From Calliopum simillimum (lineage: Eukaryota; Arthropoda; Insecta; Diptera; Lauxaniidae), in assembly GCA_951812925.1 (NCBI GenBank), contig OX638369.1:19931329-19995328 (forward strand): a stretch of DNA of 64,000 nucleotides, given 5' to 3'. Below the pieces are notes generated by a model. It did not search any database, was not told the DNA's origin, and was given only the letters and a program-made list of their open reading frames with translations. Position 1 is the stretch's first letter. Every line of letters starts with the position of its first letter. This document shows, one piece after another, positions 55,190 through 64,000 of the stretch. A program made the position numbers and the translations under genes.

Positions 55190-56380
55190 GACTCTCAAAG
55201 CAATGCGGGGGTTGGAGTAACCCGGCAGGAGGGAGGCAATGGATTGGTCTGGTCCAGCCTTTCTAACCTTGTGTTGTGTAGGGCCGGTTATAAGGGGTGT
55301 CAAAGTTGTGGACTGAATAGTCGCAATGGAGGCGAAAGATGGTGACGCATGGGGTGGTGAAGGATCTAGGTCCTCCTCACCTAGATTGTCGAAAAATGGT
55401 GGACTGGCCCCGACCTACCATCATCAAGTTATTTGGACGGGGGTGGGAGGTCTGATCAGACAATCCGGATCTCCCGCTACCAGAAATCGATGGTAATAGT
55501 TGTATAATCGATGGATCTGAAAGCGCAATCTTGTCTGTAAGGTTTAGAAGATTGATTGGTGATTAAACGTTGGTTAACAGAAGGTTAACGGAAAAGTAAT
55601 GAAACGAAACTTGAGAGGCTGTTGGCTACACATTGTCCCATGTCTGGCCCCAAGCAGCCTGCTGCTTCCCAGCGGCAACCCCTGGTAATGGTGGTTGGCA
55701 ATGGCACTGTTGACAGTAGTGCCGCTGTCGGCTACCAGCTAAAGCAGGAAATCGGAAGGGCGTGACTTTTGGAGAGATGAGGGTTTTTCCCTTTAATCCG
55801 ATTTGTCACGTTGCGCATATGGCAAAGTGGTAAAAAGCAATCCAAGACAGGATTTCGAGGGTTTTCCATAGAAAGTCAAGACGTATATGGTAAAGTGGAC
55901 ATAGCAACCTTGTGTAGGACTACTTCTCCCGAGAAAGTCTTGAGCTTTCTTGAAGGGAAAGATACACCAAGAAATGTTTTCCCACAATCCATGATAAATC
56001 GACATGTAGCGTATTGCTACGAAATCTGTCAAGAAATTATTCTGGTACCACTGGAAATAGTAGCCCTTTGGAGTAGTCGGCTCGCTGAATATTCCAACTG
56101 ACTAGTGGGATGGCCCTTCGCGGAGTTTCGTGGTGGCTGTAGTTTGTACCTAAATCGCAGTATGGAGTTGCATTCTCAACCGGGTGCCATGACCCAAAGA
56201 ATGACAGAGATTGAGATATTCCTTATTTCCTCACCATTAGAAGGAATTGTGTCTGGTCGAATGATTCAAAAATGGAAACCAATCATCGGTATTATGTTGA
56301 TGGAGGCTTGCACCGTCCCACAATGGGAGGGTTTGTATGGAACGGCGGTCATATATAGTAATAATAGAGCTAGGCTATTG
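55190..56380 (+). other. GC-richer island, probable decayed transposon
   Basis: Base composition shifts sharply: GGGGTTGGAGTAACCCGGCA (55,207), GCCGCTGTCGGCTACCAGC (55,720). A short plus frame from 55,641 reads MSGPKQPAASQRQPLVMVVG and NGTVDSSAAVGYQLKQEIGR before a stop. Longer plus frames follow at 55,811-56,101 and 56,105-56,575 (e.g. MTQRMTEIEIFLISSPLEGI). Their protein-like composition and closely spaced order suggest a mobile element, perhaps the ORF1/5' region of a LINE, but I recognise no domain. It is equally possible that it is an old host exon cluster. Confidence 0.35.
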
Positions 56381-56384
56381 AAAT

Positions 56385-57130
56385 TTGGTACAAATGTTTT
56401 TTACATTAAAATAATAAAAATCTGTGAATATGAACAAAATCCGCCGACGGACACGCCTACCTTCCATACAAAGTTGGGGCGTGGTCCGATTTTTTTTTCA
56501 AAATGGGTATCAATTTTCAATAACTTAGCCCCGCTAATTTCAAAAATGTTAAAAATTTTGCGCTATCTCTTATAGTTTTCAAGTTATGAGGAATAAACGA
56601 AAATCTACTTTATAAAAACTAGATTTGGTTTGTTTGTGTATTTGTCCCTTATTAACTCGGAAACTAAGTAACCGATTTTAAAGAGGTTTTTATATTATGC
56701 TAGTATAAAAAAAGGCTAAGCTATATACTAAAAAAATGGGCGGTGCCACGCCCCTCAAAAAATTGACTAACCATATCACCGAAACTCTTTGACGCAGATA
56801 AATGAGATTTGGGAAATGTGTAAAAGTCATCAGGACAAATAATGTTCACCGGACAAGTGGGCGGTACCACGCCTTCAAAAAAAAAAATTCATCATATTTC
56901 TGAAAATATTTGACGAAGATAGATATTATTTGGTACATATGAAAAGACCATCAGAACAAATAATCCGCACTAGAAAAATGGGCAGTGCCACGCCTACCAA
57001 AAAATTAACTTATCAATATCTCCGAAAATCTTTCATGCAGATTGATGATGTTTAGCAAATGTGTTAATGATATTATAACAAATAATGTCCACATAAAAAG
57101 TAGGCGTTTTCACGCCCTTTAAACATTTAA
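56385..57130 (+). repeat. DINE-related block with four ~120-bp tandem units
   Basis: CCGACGGACACGCCTACCTT..CCATACAAAGTTGGGGCGTGG leads into units headed GGGCGGTGCCACGCCCC (56,739), GGGCGGTACCACGCC (56,859), GGGCAGTGCCACGCC (56,979) and GTAGGCGTTTTCACGCCC (57,100). Each is followed by TCATATC..CCGAAA..CTTTGACGCAGAT..ATGAGATTTGG and AGAACAAATAATCCGCACTA-like wording. This is a different sub-family from the 142-bp units at 29.6 kb. Confidence 0.75.
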
Positions 57131-57310
57131 TTTATTATTTTCATAAAAACTATCACAAAAAATAATCTGCACTAGAAACTTTTTCATTGCAATTCTTTTG
57201 GCTCAAATTGGCGATCAAATCAAAAAAAGAGGACACAATCAAGTCGAAACTAATGTATACAATAATAGAAAATGGAAAATATTAAGTTATTTCATTGTTT
57301 TAAATGTATT
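57131..57310. other. Non-coding linker
   Basis: Decaying last tandem unit and AT-rich sequence. No gene. Confidence 0.4.
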
Positions 57311-57650
57311 TTAATCAGTTTTTTCATTTAATTGCAACAGCTCTTGAGCTTCTGGTGATAACTTTTTATATTTTTTATCACGTTTTACTCGGATTTGGCT
57401 AATAATCGGATCAGAAGAGATCAGCATGTAATGCAAAACGTCTTCGTTGTTTGCTACTCTAGAGCACAATCTACTGTTGTGTAACCTAGCGCTTTTAAAA
57501 ACTTGGTTTGATGCTTCCTGAGCTTCTTCGGAAAGACTACTAATTGGTATATGAAGAGCTTGTATGATTTCGCTTCCGTGAATTAAAACTTTATGCACAG
57601 AAGGGGGCATATTATACCAATTATAATGTTTTTTGTATACCTTTCAATAT
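57311..57650 (-). pseudogene. Transposase C-terminal fragment, Transib-like
   Basis: An uninterrupted minus frame starts at or upstream of ATG 57,610 with YKKHYNWYNMPPSVHKVLIH, continues SEIIQALHIPISSLSEEAQE, ASNQVFKSARLHNSRLCSRV, NNEDVLHYMLISSDPIIS, and ends LSPEAQELLQLNEKTD with a stop. The MPPSVHKVLIHG..LPIGxLSEEAxEARNK..TNxDVxxxLLxTSDPxI pattern is one that I associate with the C-terminus of Transib/RAG1-like transposases in arthropods. The family call is from memory. The remaining transposase, including the DDE core, is absent upstream, so this is a fragment, though without internal stops over 99 codons. Confidence 0.55.
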
Positions 57651-57859
57651 GCTCTTGGCTTATTTTAAGAAAGGGTGAGTCCCAAGGGGGATTAAAAGGA
57701 GGTAACATACCCCTTACCTGTCACCCTTCTCTTAAAAATTTTTTTTTTGGAATTTAAGAAGACTGTAAGCTTAAAATTGATAAACATATTGTAAAACGTT
57801 GCAGAATGTAAAGAAATAAAAATATTTTTTTTCTTAAAAACTGCTACAGGAAAAAATTC
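57651..57859. other. Non-coding linker
   Basis: Contains AAGGGTGAGTCCCAAGGGGG (57,671) and a loose partner ACCTGTCACCCTTCTC (57,716), possibly an element end. No gene. Confidence 0.35.
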
Positions 57860-58345
57860 ATAGAAAAAAAAGTTCTCAAAAAAAGCAGTAGGGACTTTGT
57901 ATTTCGATTAAGCATACTTGGTCACATATTATATTGAAAAATAATGAAAATCAGAAAATGTATTTTTTTTTTTTTTAATGTCAAAGTTTGTAAAATTTAT
58001 CGATTTTGGCTTTTTGAGCTTAAATTTTCGAAAAATCACCATAATTCACCTATCATACATAAAAACTCAAACAAATGTTTTTTTAAAAGCTAAATGCTTG
58101 TACTTTATGACAAAATGCTATCTTGATATATTTCGATGCAAACGAATTAAAAATAGCGTTCCAAAAAAGTCAACTTATTTTGTCCAGTCAAAAACCACAA
58201 TATGAAAATGTTTATAAAAAAAAAATTTCTCAAAAAAAGCAGTAGGGACTTTGCATTTCGATTAAGCATACTTGGCCACATATTATATTAAAAAAATAAT
58301 GAAAATCAGAAAATGTATTTTTTTTTTTTTTAATGTCAAAGTTTG
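57860..58345 (+). repeat. Tandem duplication of about 354 bp
   Basis: TTCTCAAAAAAAGCAGTAGG occurs at 57,873 and 58,227, followed in both by GACTTTG(T/C)ATTTCGATTAAGC, ATACTTGG(T/C)CACATATTA and ATGAAAATCAGAAAATGTAT plus poly-T and AATGTCAAAGTTTG. About 130 bp are almost identical, so the duplication is recent. The first unit's remainder (57,990-58,205) contains a 75-codon frame with no known relative. Confidence 0.8.
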
Positions 58346-58789
58346 CAATTTTTCCATTTTTACCATTTTTTTTTTAAACATTTGAAATATCACTATAATT
58401 CACATAAAATCGGCAAAAGAAAAAAAATATATTTTTAACAAAGTAGAAACAATATACTTTCTAATAATATGCTATATTAGTAGATCGGGCTTAAAACAAA
58501 TTAACTAGAGCGTTTATCCAGCAGTTCCTAATTTTAAAAGTTCTGTAGAGCATTTTTTCTGTTTAAAGTCCAACTTTGGGCTCACTGTGTTGCTAAACCA
58601 AAACAAAATTTTAAACTTTTATAGTTTTTTTTTCCGTCCCTAAGTATTATCTGACGATTGGCGTAAAAATTTTTTAAATCCATAGCACTTTCAAATTTTA
58701 CCTATTTATGGCCACAATCTCCCATTGTGCGTCCGTCGTATACTGGACTAGCATAGCAGGTGCTCATGTTAAGCACAAGAGACTTCTGT
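58346..58789. other. Non-coding stretch
   Basis: AT-rich, poly-T runs. Nothing recognised. Confidence 0.45.
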
Positions 58790-59400
58790 CAAAGCAATAC
58801 TTCAAAAATGTGTGCACCTTCTGATTCAACGCCACTTCAACGAAATTCCGCAAAAGTCAAAATAAGGGATTATTGTGATGAAACCCAAGCGTAACAAAAA
58901 AGAATTGCATTTGCAACTTCTGAACGCAACGACTTAGTTTCGGAGTTACACACAAATTGTTGGTCACGGTATTATATTTATAGTTTCTACTCCAAAATGT
59001 CTCAGAACAATGTTAAATCAAAACGACGAAAGTTTGTGCATCTTCTGAATTCAATCATTTCTGTCAAAATTTTAAATAAAACGGCTGAAGCGTTTGAAAA
59101 CCACGCAAAACGCTAAGCAATTATGTTACTTATGGGTCATAGAACTTTTATTTGACCGCTTCAGAAGTTATTCACGCAAAACTGTTTTGTAAGCGTTATG
59201 GAACGTCGAAACTTCTGAACGCAACGCGCTCATTAGTTTAAGAATTTCGTATAAAAGTTAAGTCGCACTATTTTTTTTTTTTTAAGTGGTTTTTTGCAAA
59301 TCAAAACGTGGAAATTTTTTGCTCCTTTTGAACCAACACTTTTTCGATCAAAATTCGACAAAAGTTAAAATCATAAGCGTCTATTTCTATTCTTTAATCT
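58790..59400 (+). repeat. Diverged tandem CTTCTGAAC units
   Basis: TGTGTGCACCTTCTGATTCA (58,810), GTTTGTGCATCTTCTGAATT (59,033) and TTTTTTGCTCCTTTTGAACC (59,316) start three units of about 220-285 bp. Each also contains AACTTCTGAACGCAACG..TTAGTTT..GAGTTACAC / GAATTTCGT and TCGACAAAAGT / CGCAAAAGTCAAAAT. A decayed further piece runs to about 59,910. A single copy is at 54,920. Confidence 0.6.
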
Positions 59401-60675
59401 CAACATATTCGCTTGATTTCTTTTTTTTTTTTTGGAAAGGTTGTGAGGAGGAGCAGTGTACCAAATTTTACTTTTTTTTAAAAGTGGGCATTACCACTCC
59501 CATAAATGAAAAAAACGTTCTCAGGGATAAACCGTTGCATCGATTTCTATGAAATTTCATATAGAGATAGGGTTACCACTAAGAAACCATAATATGTTTT
59601 TAAGTGTCCTGTGCCATGCCCCTAAAGAGGAAATACACAGACATGGTGACTAACAAGAATATGTTTGTTTAGGTTTACAGCTGGGTGGACTTTTTAAAAT
59701 GAAATCGATATAGTCGAATTTCGGCCACAAGGCAAACTTTGAAAAAAAAAATTTAATGCTTTAATTCTTCTAAGCAATTGTATATGTTTCAAAACGTTTC
59801 ATTTGACCGCCTTCAGAGAACGCAAACACAAAACAACTATACAACCGTTGCAAAGCTTCTTTCACTTTCTGAACTTGACCATAAAGTTTTAGCTTTTCGT
59901 TCAAATTTTCGCTTCTTTATACCATTATTTATGGAATATTCCGCTTCTACTTAAATGTGTTGACATATAGCAGGTCAACTTTCATGACAAACGCGGAATT
60001 GTTCATTTTATCTAAGGTCAGAGCATCGTTGTTTGCAGCGCTCATCAATTTGGCAACACAGCAGCCAGCGAACAAATGAAATGAGCTGCGTGTTTGTGGT
60101 TGTGTTTAACTTATTGTGGGTGTGTGTGTGTGTCGCCATATCAACTGTCAGTCGAGTCATCGTATTTGGGTGAAAGTAACGAATTGTTTGAAATTAGTTA
60201 AATTGAATAAAAGTAGTTTTTGATTGAAAGGAAATTTCAGTTTACAATTGAAATTGACAAAGTTATCGGTTTGCTAACGGTGCTAAAAGTTTTCGTTTCC
60301 GTGTGCCAGCGTACGCAATATTTTTATTGGCTTATTGGCAATTCCACATTGGCATTGCGTTTCTGATAAATGACTCTTTTTGACTGTGCGCTGCAGCAAC
60401 GAAATTGCAATTGGAAAGTTTCGCTTTGCTAGAAAACTGAAACTATTGGCCATTACACCAGCTGCACTATCTGAAATAAAACACACATTGAATTAACATT
60501 GAAGGTATTTTTCATTTGTGGTAAATGAAAATTAATTGTAATTTGTCTTCATCAATTTATTCGGAAGGTATTTGGTATATTGCATTTATTGGTTTTAATT
60601 GAAATTAAATTTTTGCACTAAAACAATTTTAAGGAATTTGCGAAATATCTAAAAATTCGTAGAATTTAACAGCCA
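59401..60675. other. Non-coding; decayed GGGCATTACCAC unit and short GT repeat
   Basis: AGTGGGCATTACCACTCCC (59,482) and GTGCCATGCCCCTAAAG (59,611) are eroded GGCGTGGC-type units. GGGTGTGTGTGTGTGTCG (60,118-60,135). 60,000-60,500 looks single-copy, with no gene found. Confidence 0.45.
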
Positions 60676-60677
60676 TA

Positions 60678-60814
60678 CCTAAATTAGAGCGTTAGACCAG
60701 CGTCAGGCGTATTTTATCATCTCTGTCTGTTTCATGCCCATACAATTTATATGGAGCATATCGAAACAGAGACGGTTTAATTACCCTGACGCTCGTCCAA
60801 CTCTCCAATTAGGT
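60678..60814. mobile_element. TA-flanked palindromic MITE (137 bp)
   Basis: CCTAAATTAGAGCGTTAGAC..CAGCGTCAGG is mirrored by CCTGACGCTCGTCCAACTCT..CCAATTAGG. Inner arms are GTCTGTTTCATGCCCATA..TATGGAGCATATCGAAACAGA. TA flanks both ends (60,676-60,677 and 60,815-60,816), consistent with a Tc1/mariner-type non-autonomous element. It is nearly one continuous hairpin, so a transcript could fold like a pre-miRNA. Confidence 0.7.
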
Positions 60815-61363
60815 ATCGCTGCTAGCAACGCGCATCTGTTGATACTCGTGTTGAATTGCTTATAAGTAAAATAGGTGAAATGCATCTAGTGAAATATGTT
60901 GAAAATAGATGGGTTGCTTACACCAGCTAATGCTAGAACCTTCTTGGGACTGCTTTTTGCAAAAGCTTATGTATACTTTATAGCAAAACAAATTTCAATG
61001 CATCCTGTGCCAATAATCGAACAAATTCCGAAGCATATGCACAAACCGAAAAGTTTGTGGTGAATTTCGCATGTAGTGAAGCAGCATCTACTAGAATCAT
61101 AGATAATATTCTCTTGTCACTGAATCAATAAGTTTGACATAGTATATACTTAGTTGAAAAGTAATTGAATCCAGTGCGACAAGCAATGCGCTCTGCTCGG
61201 AAAATCAAAAAAGCTGGCCAAAATTCGAAGAGTTGAAAACGGCAGAGTATGTTGCTTTTCCTTCATTTTAGAGGCCAGAAAGATTTTTACACTAGTTTCA
61301 GTACATATAAAATTCATCTATTCTTTAGAAGTATTTTTTTGTAAATTTAAAGCGCCTCAGTAA

Positions 61364-63427
61364 TGCCCCAGACAGACGACACACACTGCGTTGGCCCATG
61401 GACAAAAATTAAAATTTTTTGTGACTCGAAACCTTACAATATTGGCATCAATCGACAGGTAATTGTCAGTCAAAAAAATAAAAATCAAATATTTAGGGGA
61501 AAGACTCAGTTTTGGCTAAGCTGTGACACTTCAAAGTTGAGATATTTTTCAAAAAAAATCATGTTTTGTTCAATTCGTTTTGGGTTCTCCTAAACAAATA
61601 ATTATCAAAAACTTGTTTCTTGATTAAACTTAACAAAGTAAAGATTTTTATTATAAATAATATTTGAGTAAATAAATAAAATTAAAAAATTTTAGAAAAT
61701 ATATAATTTGATATATATGAAGTGATTTTAATATATGATATTATCAAATGAAAAACTTCAGAAATTGACAGATTTCGATGAAAAAAAAAAACAAATCCTA
61801 TAAAAATAAGTGCCGTTTCTTTTAATCTACTACTATGAATCCTATATAACCAGGAGCTGCAAATAACTGTTCCTACTTCGTCCTACAAAAATTTTATTTT
61901 TTTTTTTTAAATATACTTAAAATGAACAATTTACATACAATATAAAATTGACGTTGAAAAGTTTTTTTGTTTTTATTAACACAAATGGTCTCAAAAGAAA
62001 AAAAAACATTATTTCTACTATGTATATTTCATTTGTTAGATTAAACATTATTTTTTCATTTTATTATCGGGTGAGTACTGTAGTTGAGTATTCGAAACCT
62101 GGTTTTTAGCAAAACTATAAAGTTTACAACAAATTTGAGATCATTTTGGAGCTCAGCGACCCCAAATTAATTATAGTACCAAATTTCATCGATATCCAAA
62201 TACTCCTTCTATTTATGTCCATTGCTTGTATGGGCCCAACGCACTGTGCGACAGCTTAAATCTAGATTATGAACGCAATAATGCGAATCTTTTTATTGCA
62301 TGATTTTATGCATTTTTCATAGACATTGACTAAAAGAAAATTTCCCAATTCTGTGGCCAAAAAATTTTAAAACATCAAAAACAAGATTAATAGTGAGATA
62401 AGCATCAGAAAAGCTAATTAGAATTTTTTGGACCCTGGATTGGGAAATTTTCTTTTAGTCAATGTCTATGAAATATGAATTTAAAAAATGCCTAAAATCA
62501 TGCAATAAAAAGATTCAAATTATTACGTCCATAATCGAAATTTAAGCTGCCGCACAGTGCGTTGAGCCCATACAAGCAATGGTCAAAAATAGAAGGAGTG
62601 GTTGGATATCGATGAAATTTAGTGCTAAAAGTAATTTGGGGTCGCTGAGCTCAAAAATGATCTCAGATATGTTGTAAACTTTATAGTTTTGCTAAAAACT
62701 AGGTATTTAGGACGATTTTCTTAAGGTCCATATATAACGATGATGAAAAAGTAATGTTTAATGTTAACAAATAATGTTTTTTGTACTTGTGAGACCATTT
62801 GTGTTCATAAAAACAAAAAAAAAATTTTCAACATAAATTTTATATTTCATACAAATTTTTCGTTTTAAGCATTTTTTAAAAAAAGAAAAAAAATATTTGT
62901 AGGACGAAGTAGGAAAAGTTATTTGCAGTTCTTGATTACATAGAATTTGAACTAGTAGATTAAGAAAAAAAACGGCACTTATTTTTATAAGATTTGTTTT
63001 TTTTTTTTTCATCGAAATTTGTCAATTTCTGAAGTTTTTCATTTGATAATATCGTGTATTAAAATCACTACAATATACACATCAAATTATATATTTTCCA
63101 AAATTTTTTAGTTTTATTTATTTACTCAAATATTATTTATAATAAAAAACTTTACTTCGCTTAGTTTAATCAAAAGACAAACTTTTGATAATTATTTGTT
63201 TAAGAGAACCCAAAACGAAGTGAATAAAACATGATTTTTTTTGAAAAATATCTCAACTTTGAAGTGTCACAGCGTAGCCAAAACTGAGTTTTTCCCCTAA
63301 ATATTTTGTTTTTATTTTATTGATACAATTACCTGTCGATTGATACCAATATTATTAGGTTTCGAGTCACAAAAAATTTTGATTTTTGCCCACTAGCCAA
63401 CGCAGTGTGTGCCGTCTGTCTGGGGCA
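61364..63427. mobile_element. 2.06-kb palindromic (foldback) element
   Basis: TGCCCCAGACAGACGACACA..CACTGCGTTGGC at the left is mirrored at the right (GCCAACGCAGTGTGTGCCGT..CTGTCTGGGGCA). The arms stay matched almost continuously for about 990 bp, to GAAAATTTCCCAATTC / GATTGGGAAATTTTC around a loop of about 90 bp (62,355-62,440). Flanking TAA trinucleotides (61,361-61,363, 63,428-63,430) may be a 3-bp target duplication as in PIF/Harbinger. The internal GGCCCAACGCACTGTGCGAC (62,234) repeats the subterminal CACTGCGTTGGCCC wording, suggesting a nested or duplicated end. It encodes nothing. Confidence 0.85.
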
Positions 63428-63599
63428 TAAGCAAGTGGTAAACATAATTTCGGTACGTCAGTGGAACATAATGGAATCCCTCAGTGAAAGTTTGTTTAAT
63501 ATCTTTTTTAAATGTGGAGCATTTAATCTAGTTGACAGTTTATATAAATAGGCCACGGTTCTCTTGGATGAGGTTATAAGTTTGAGGAGCCCCTAGTTT

Positions 63600-63860
63600 T
63601 CTTTTTTTTATACAATATCTTATGGTGTTAGCAAGAAAATTTTAACAAATTTTTAAAATCGAAAATAAGTAACTCGCCCTCAAAAAAGGTCGAGCACAAC
63701 AGAACAAAACAAATCAAGTCATTTTGAATGTATTTGGCATACTGAATCCGAATCCGGTCTTACACTTGCTCCACCATATTTGTTTTTTTTTAGATATTCT
63801 ACCCTAAAAGAACAAAAAACTCTATGTTTTAGGTTAGAATGTCTCCAAAACCATATATCG
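63600..63860 (+). repeat. Fragment of the ATATCTTATGG / CTCTATC repeat
   Basis: TTTTTATACAATATCTTATGGTG (63,606) and a diverged GAATCCGAATCCGGTCTTAC..TTTTAGATATTCTACCCTAA block parallel 6,231-6,400 and the arms at 25,080-25,160. Precedes the tandem array at the window end. Confidence 0.5.
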
Positions 63861-63887
63861 CCGGTGCTTACGAAGATAATTTTCCAA

Positions 63888-64000
63888 CCAAAAGTTGCGG
63901 CGAAGAAAATCTTCTTTTTGAAATTGCGGCGAAACAAATCTTTTTTGTAATATGCGGACAAGAAAATCACTTTTTATAAAATGCGGAGAAGAAAATCACT
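63888..64000 (+). repeat. ~29-bp tandem repeat at window edge
   Basis: GCGG(C/A)(G/C)AAGAAAATC..TTTTT units with GCGG at 63,897, 63,926, 63,954 and 63,983, so spacings 29, 28, 29. The array runs off the end of the window, so its length is unknown. Confidence 0.85.

Noticed and set aside
1..64000. CRISPR arrays, bacterial operons or ribosome-binding sites
   Set aside because: No regularly spaced identical repeats with unique spacers, and the sequence is plainly eukaryotic: LINE, hAT, mariner, DINE relics and microsatellites.

Overview
The window looks like AT-rich, repeat-dense, gene-poor DNA from a higher fly (Diptera). The evidence is the density of ATGTATGT/ACATATGT-type words, DINE-1/mini-me-like repeats with a conserved TTGATCAG...GAGTCGATATAGCCATG core, a rosa-type DD41D mariner, and many short flank-duplicated DNA elements. 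A tephritid-like acalyptrate would fit, but no species can be assigned from these bases. I found no intact protein-coding gene and no complete tRNA or rRNA gene. Almost every open frame is chance, low complexity, satellite, or a decayed transposon fragment. The most gene-like piece is a possible non-coding 5' exon near 38.0-38.27 kb. The window could be intronic or intergenic.

0-12 kb: diverged interspersed repeats; a TTAA-flanked 139-bp piggyBac-like MITE; a decayed LINE (RT, RNase H and C-terminal pieces) at 6.6-7.7 kb; a second LINE tail at 8.0 kb; a palindromic MITE; and a composite inverted-repeat element (10.05-11.32 kb) enclosing a pogo-like zinc-finger remnant. 12-24 kb: a TA-flanked MITE, a 1.28-kb hAT-like foldback element with perfect 8-bp target duplications, and at 21.0-22.8 kb two copies of a small retroelement with 12-14-bp target duplications. 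The longer copy carries a recognisable hammerhead ribozyme and a tRNA-like segment.

24-34 kb: two DINE-like elements, one with 142-bp central tandem repeats. Between 28.2 and 33.5 kb lie two arrays of the same ~26-bp satellite in opposite orientations, the second with ~421-427-bp higher-order repeats. 34-50 kb: more repeats, two further hAT-like foldbacks with exact 8-bp duplications (40.39 and 41.52 kb), another LINE tail, a third DINE-like copy, a GGCGTGGC-type tandem array and a second TTAA MITE. 50-64 kb: a nearly full-length dead DD41D mariner transposase, a second mariner C-terminus on the other strand, a compositionally different island (55.2-56.4 kb), a Transib-like C-terminal frame, tandem duplications, a short TA-flanked palindrome, and a 2.06-kb near-perfect palindrome at 61.36-63.43 kb.

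The genes do not form a pathway. The story is one of layered transposons. The best candidate for something undescribed is the 21.0-22.8 kb hammerhead-bearing retroelement family, followed by the inverted satellite pair and the hairpin module shared by otherwise different foldback elements. All coordinates were read by eye; copy numbers, identities and folding energies were not computed.
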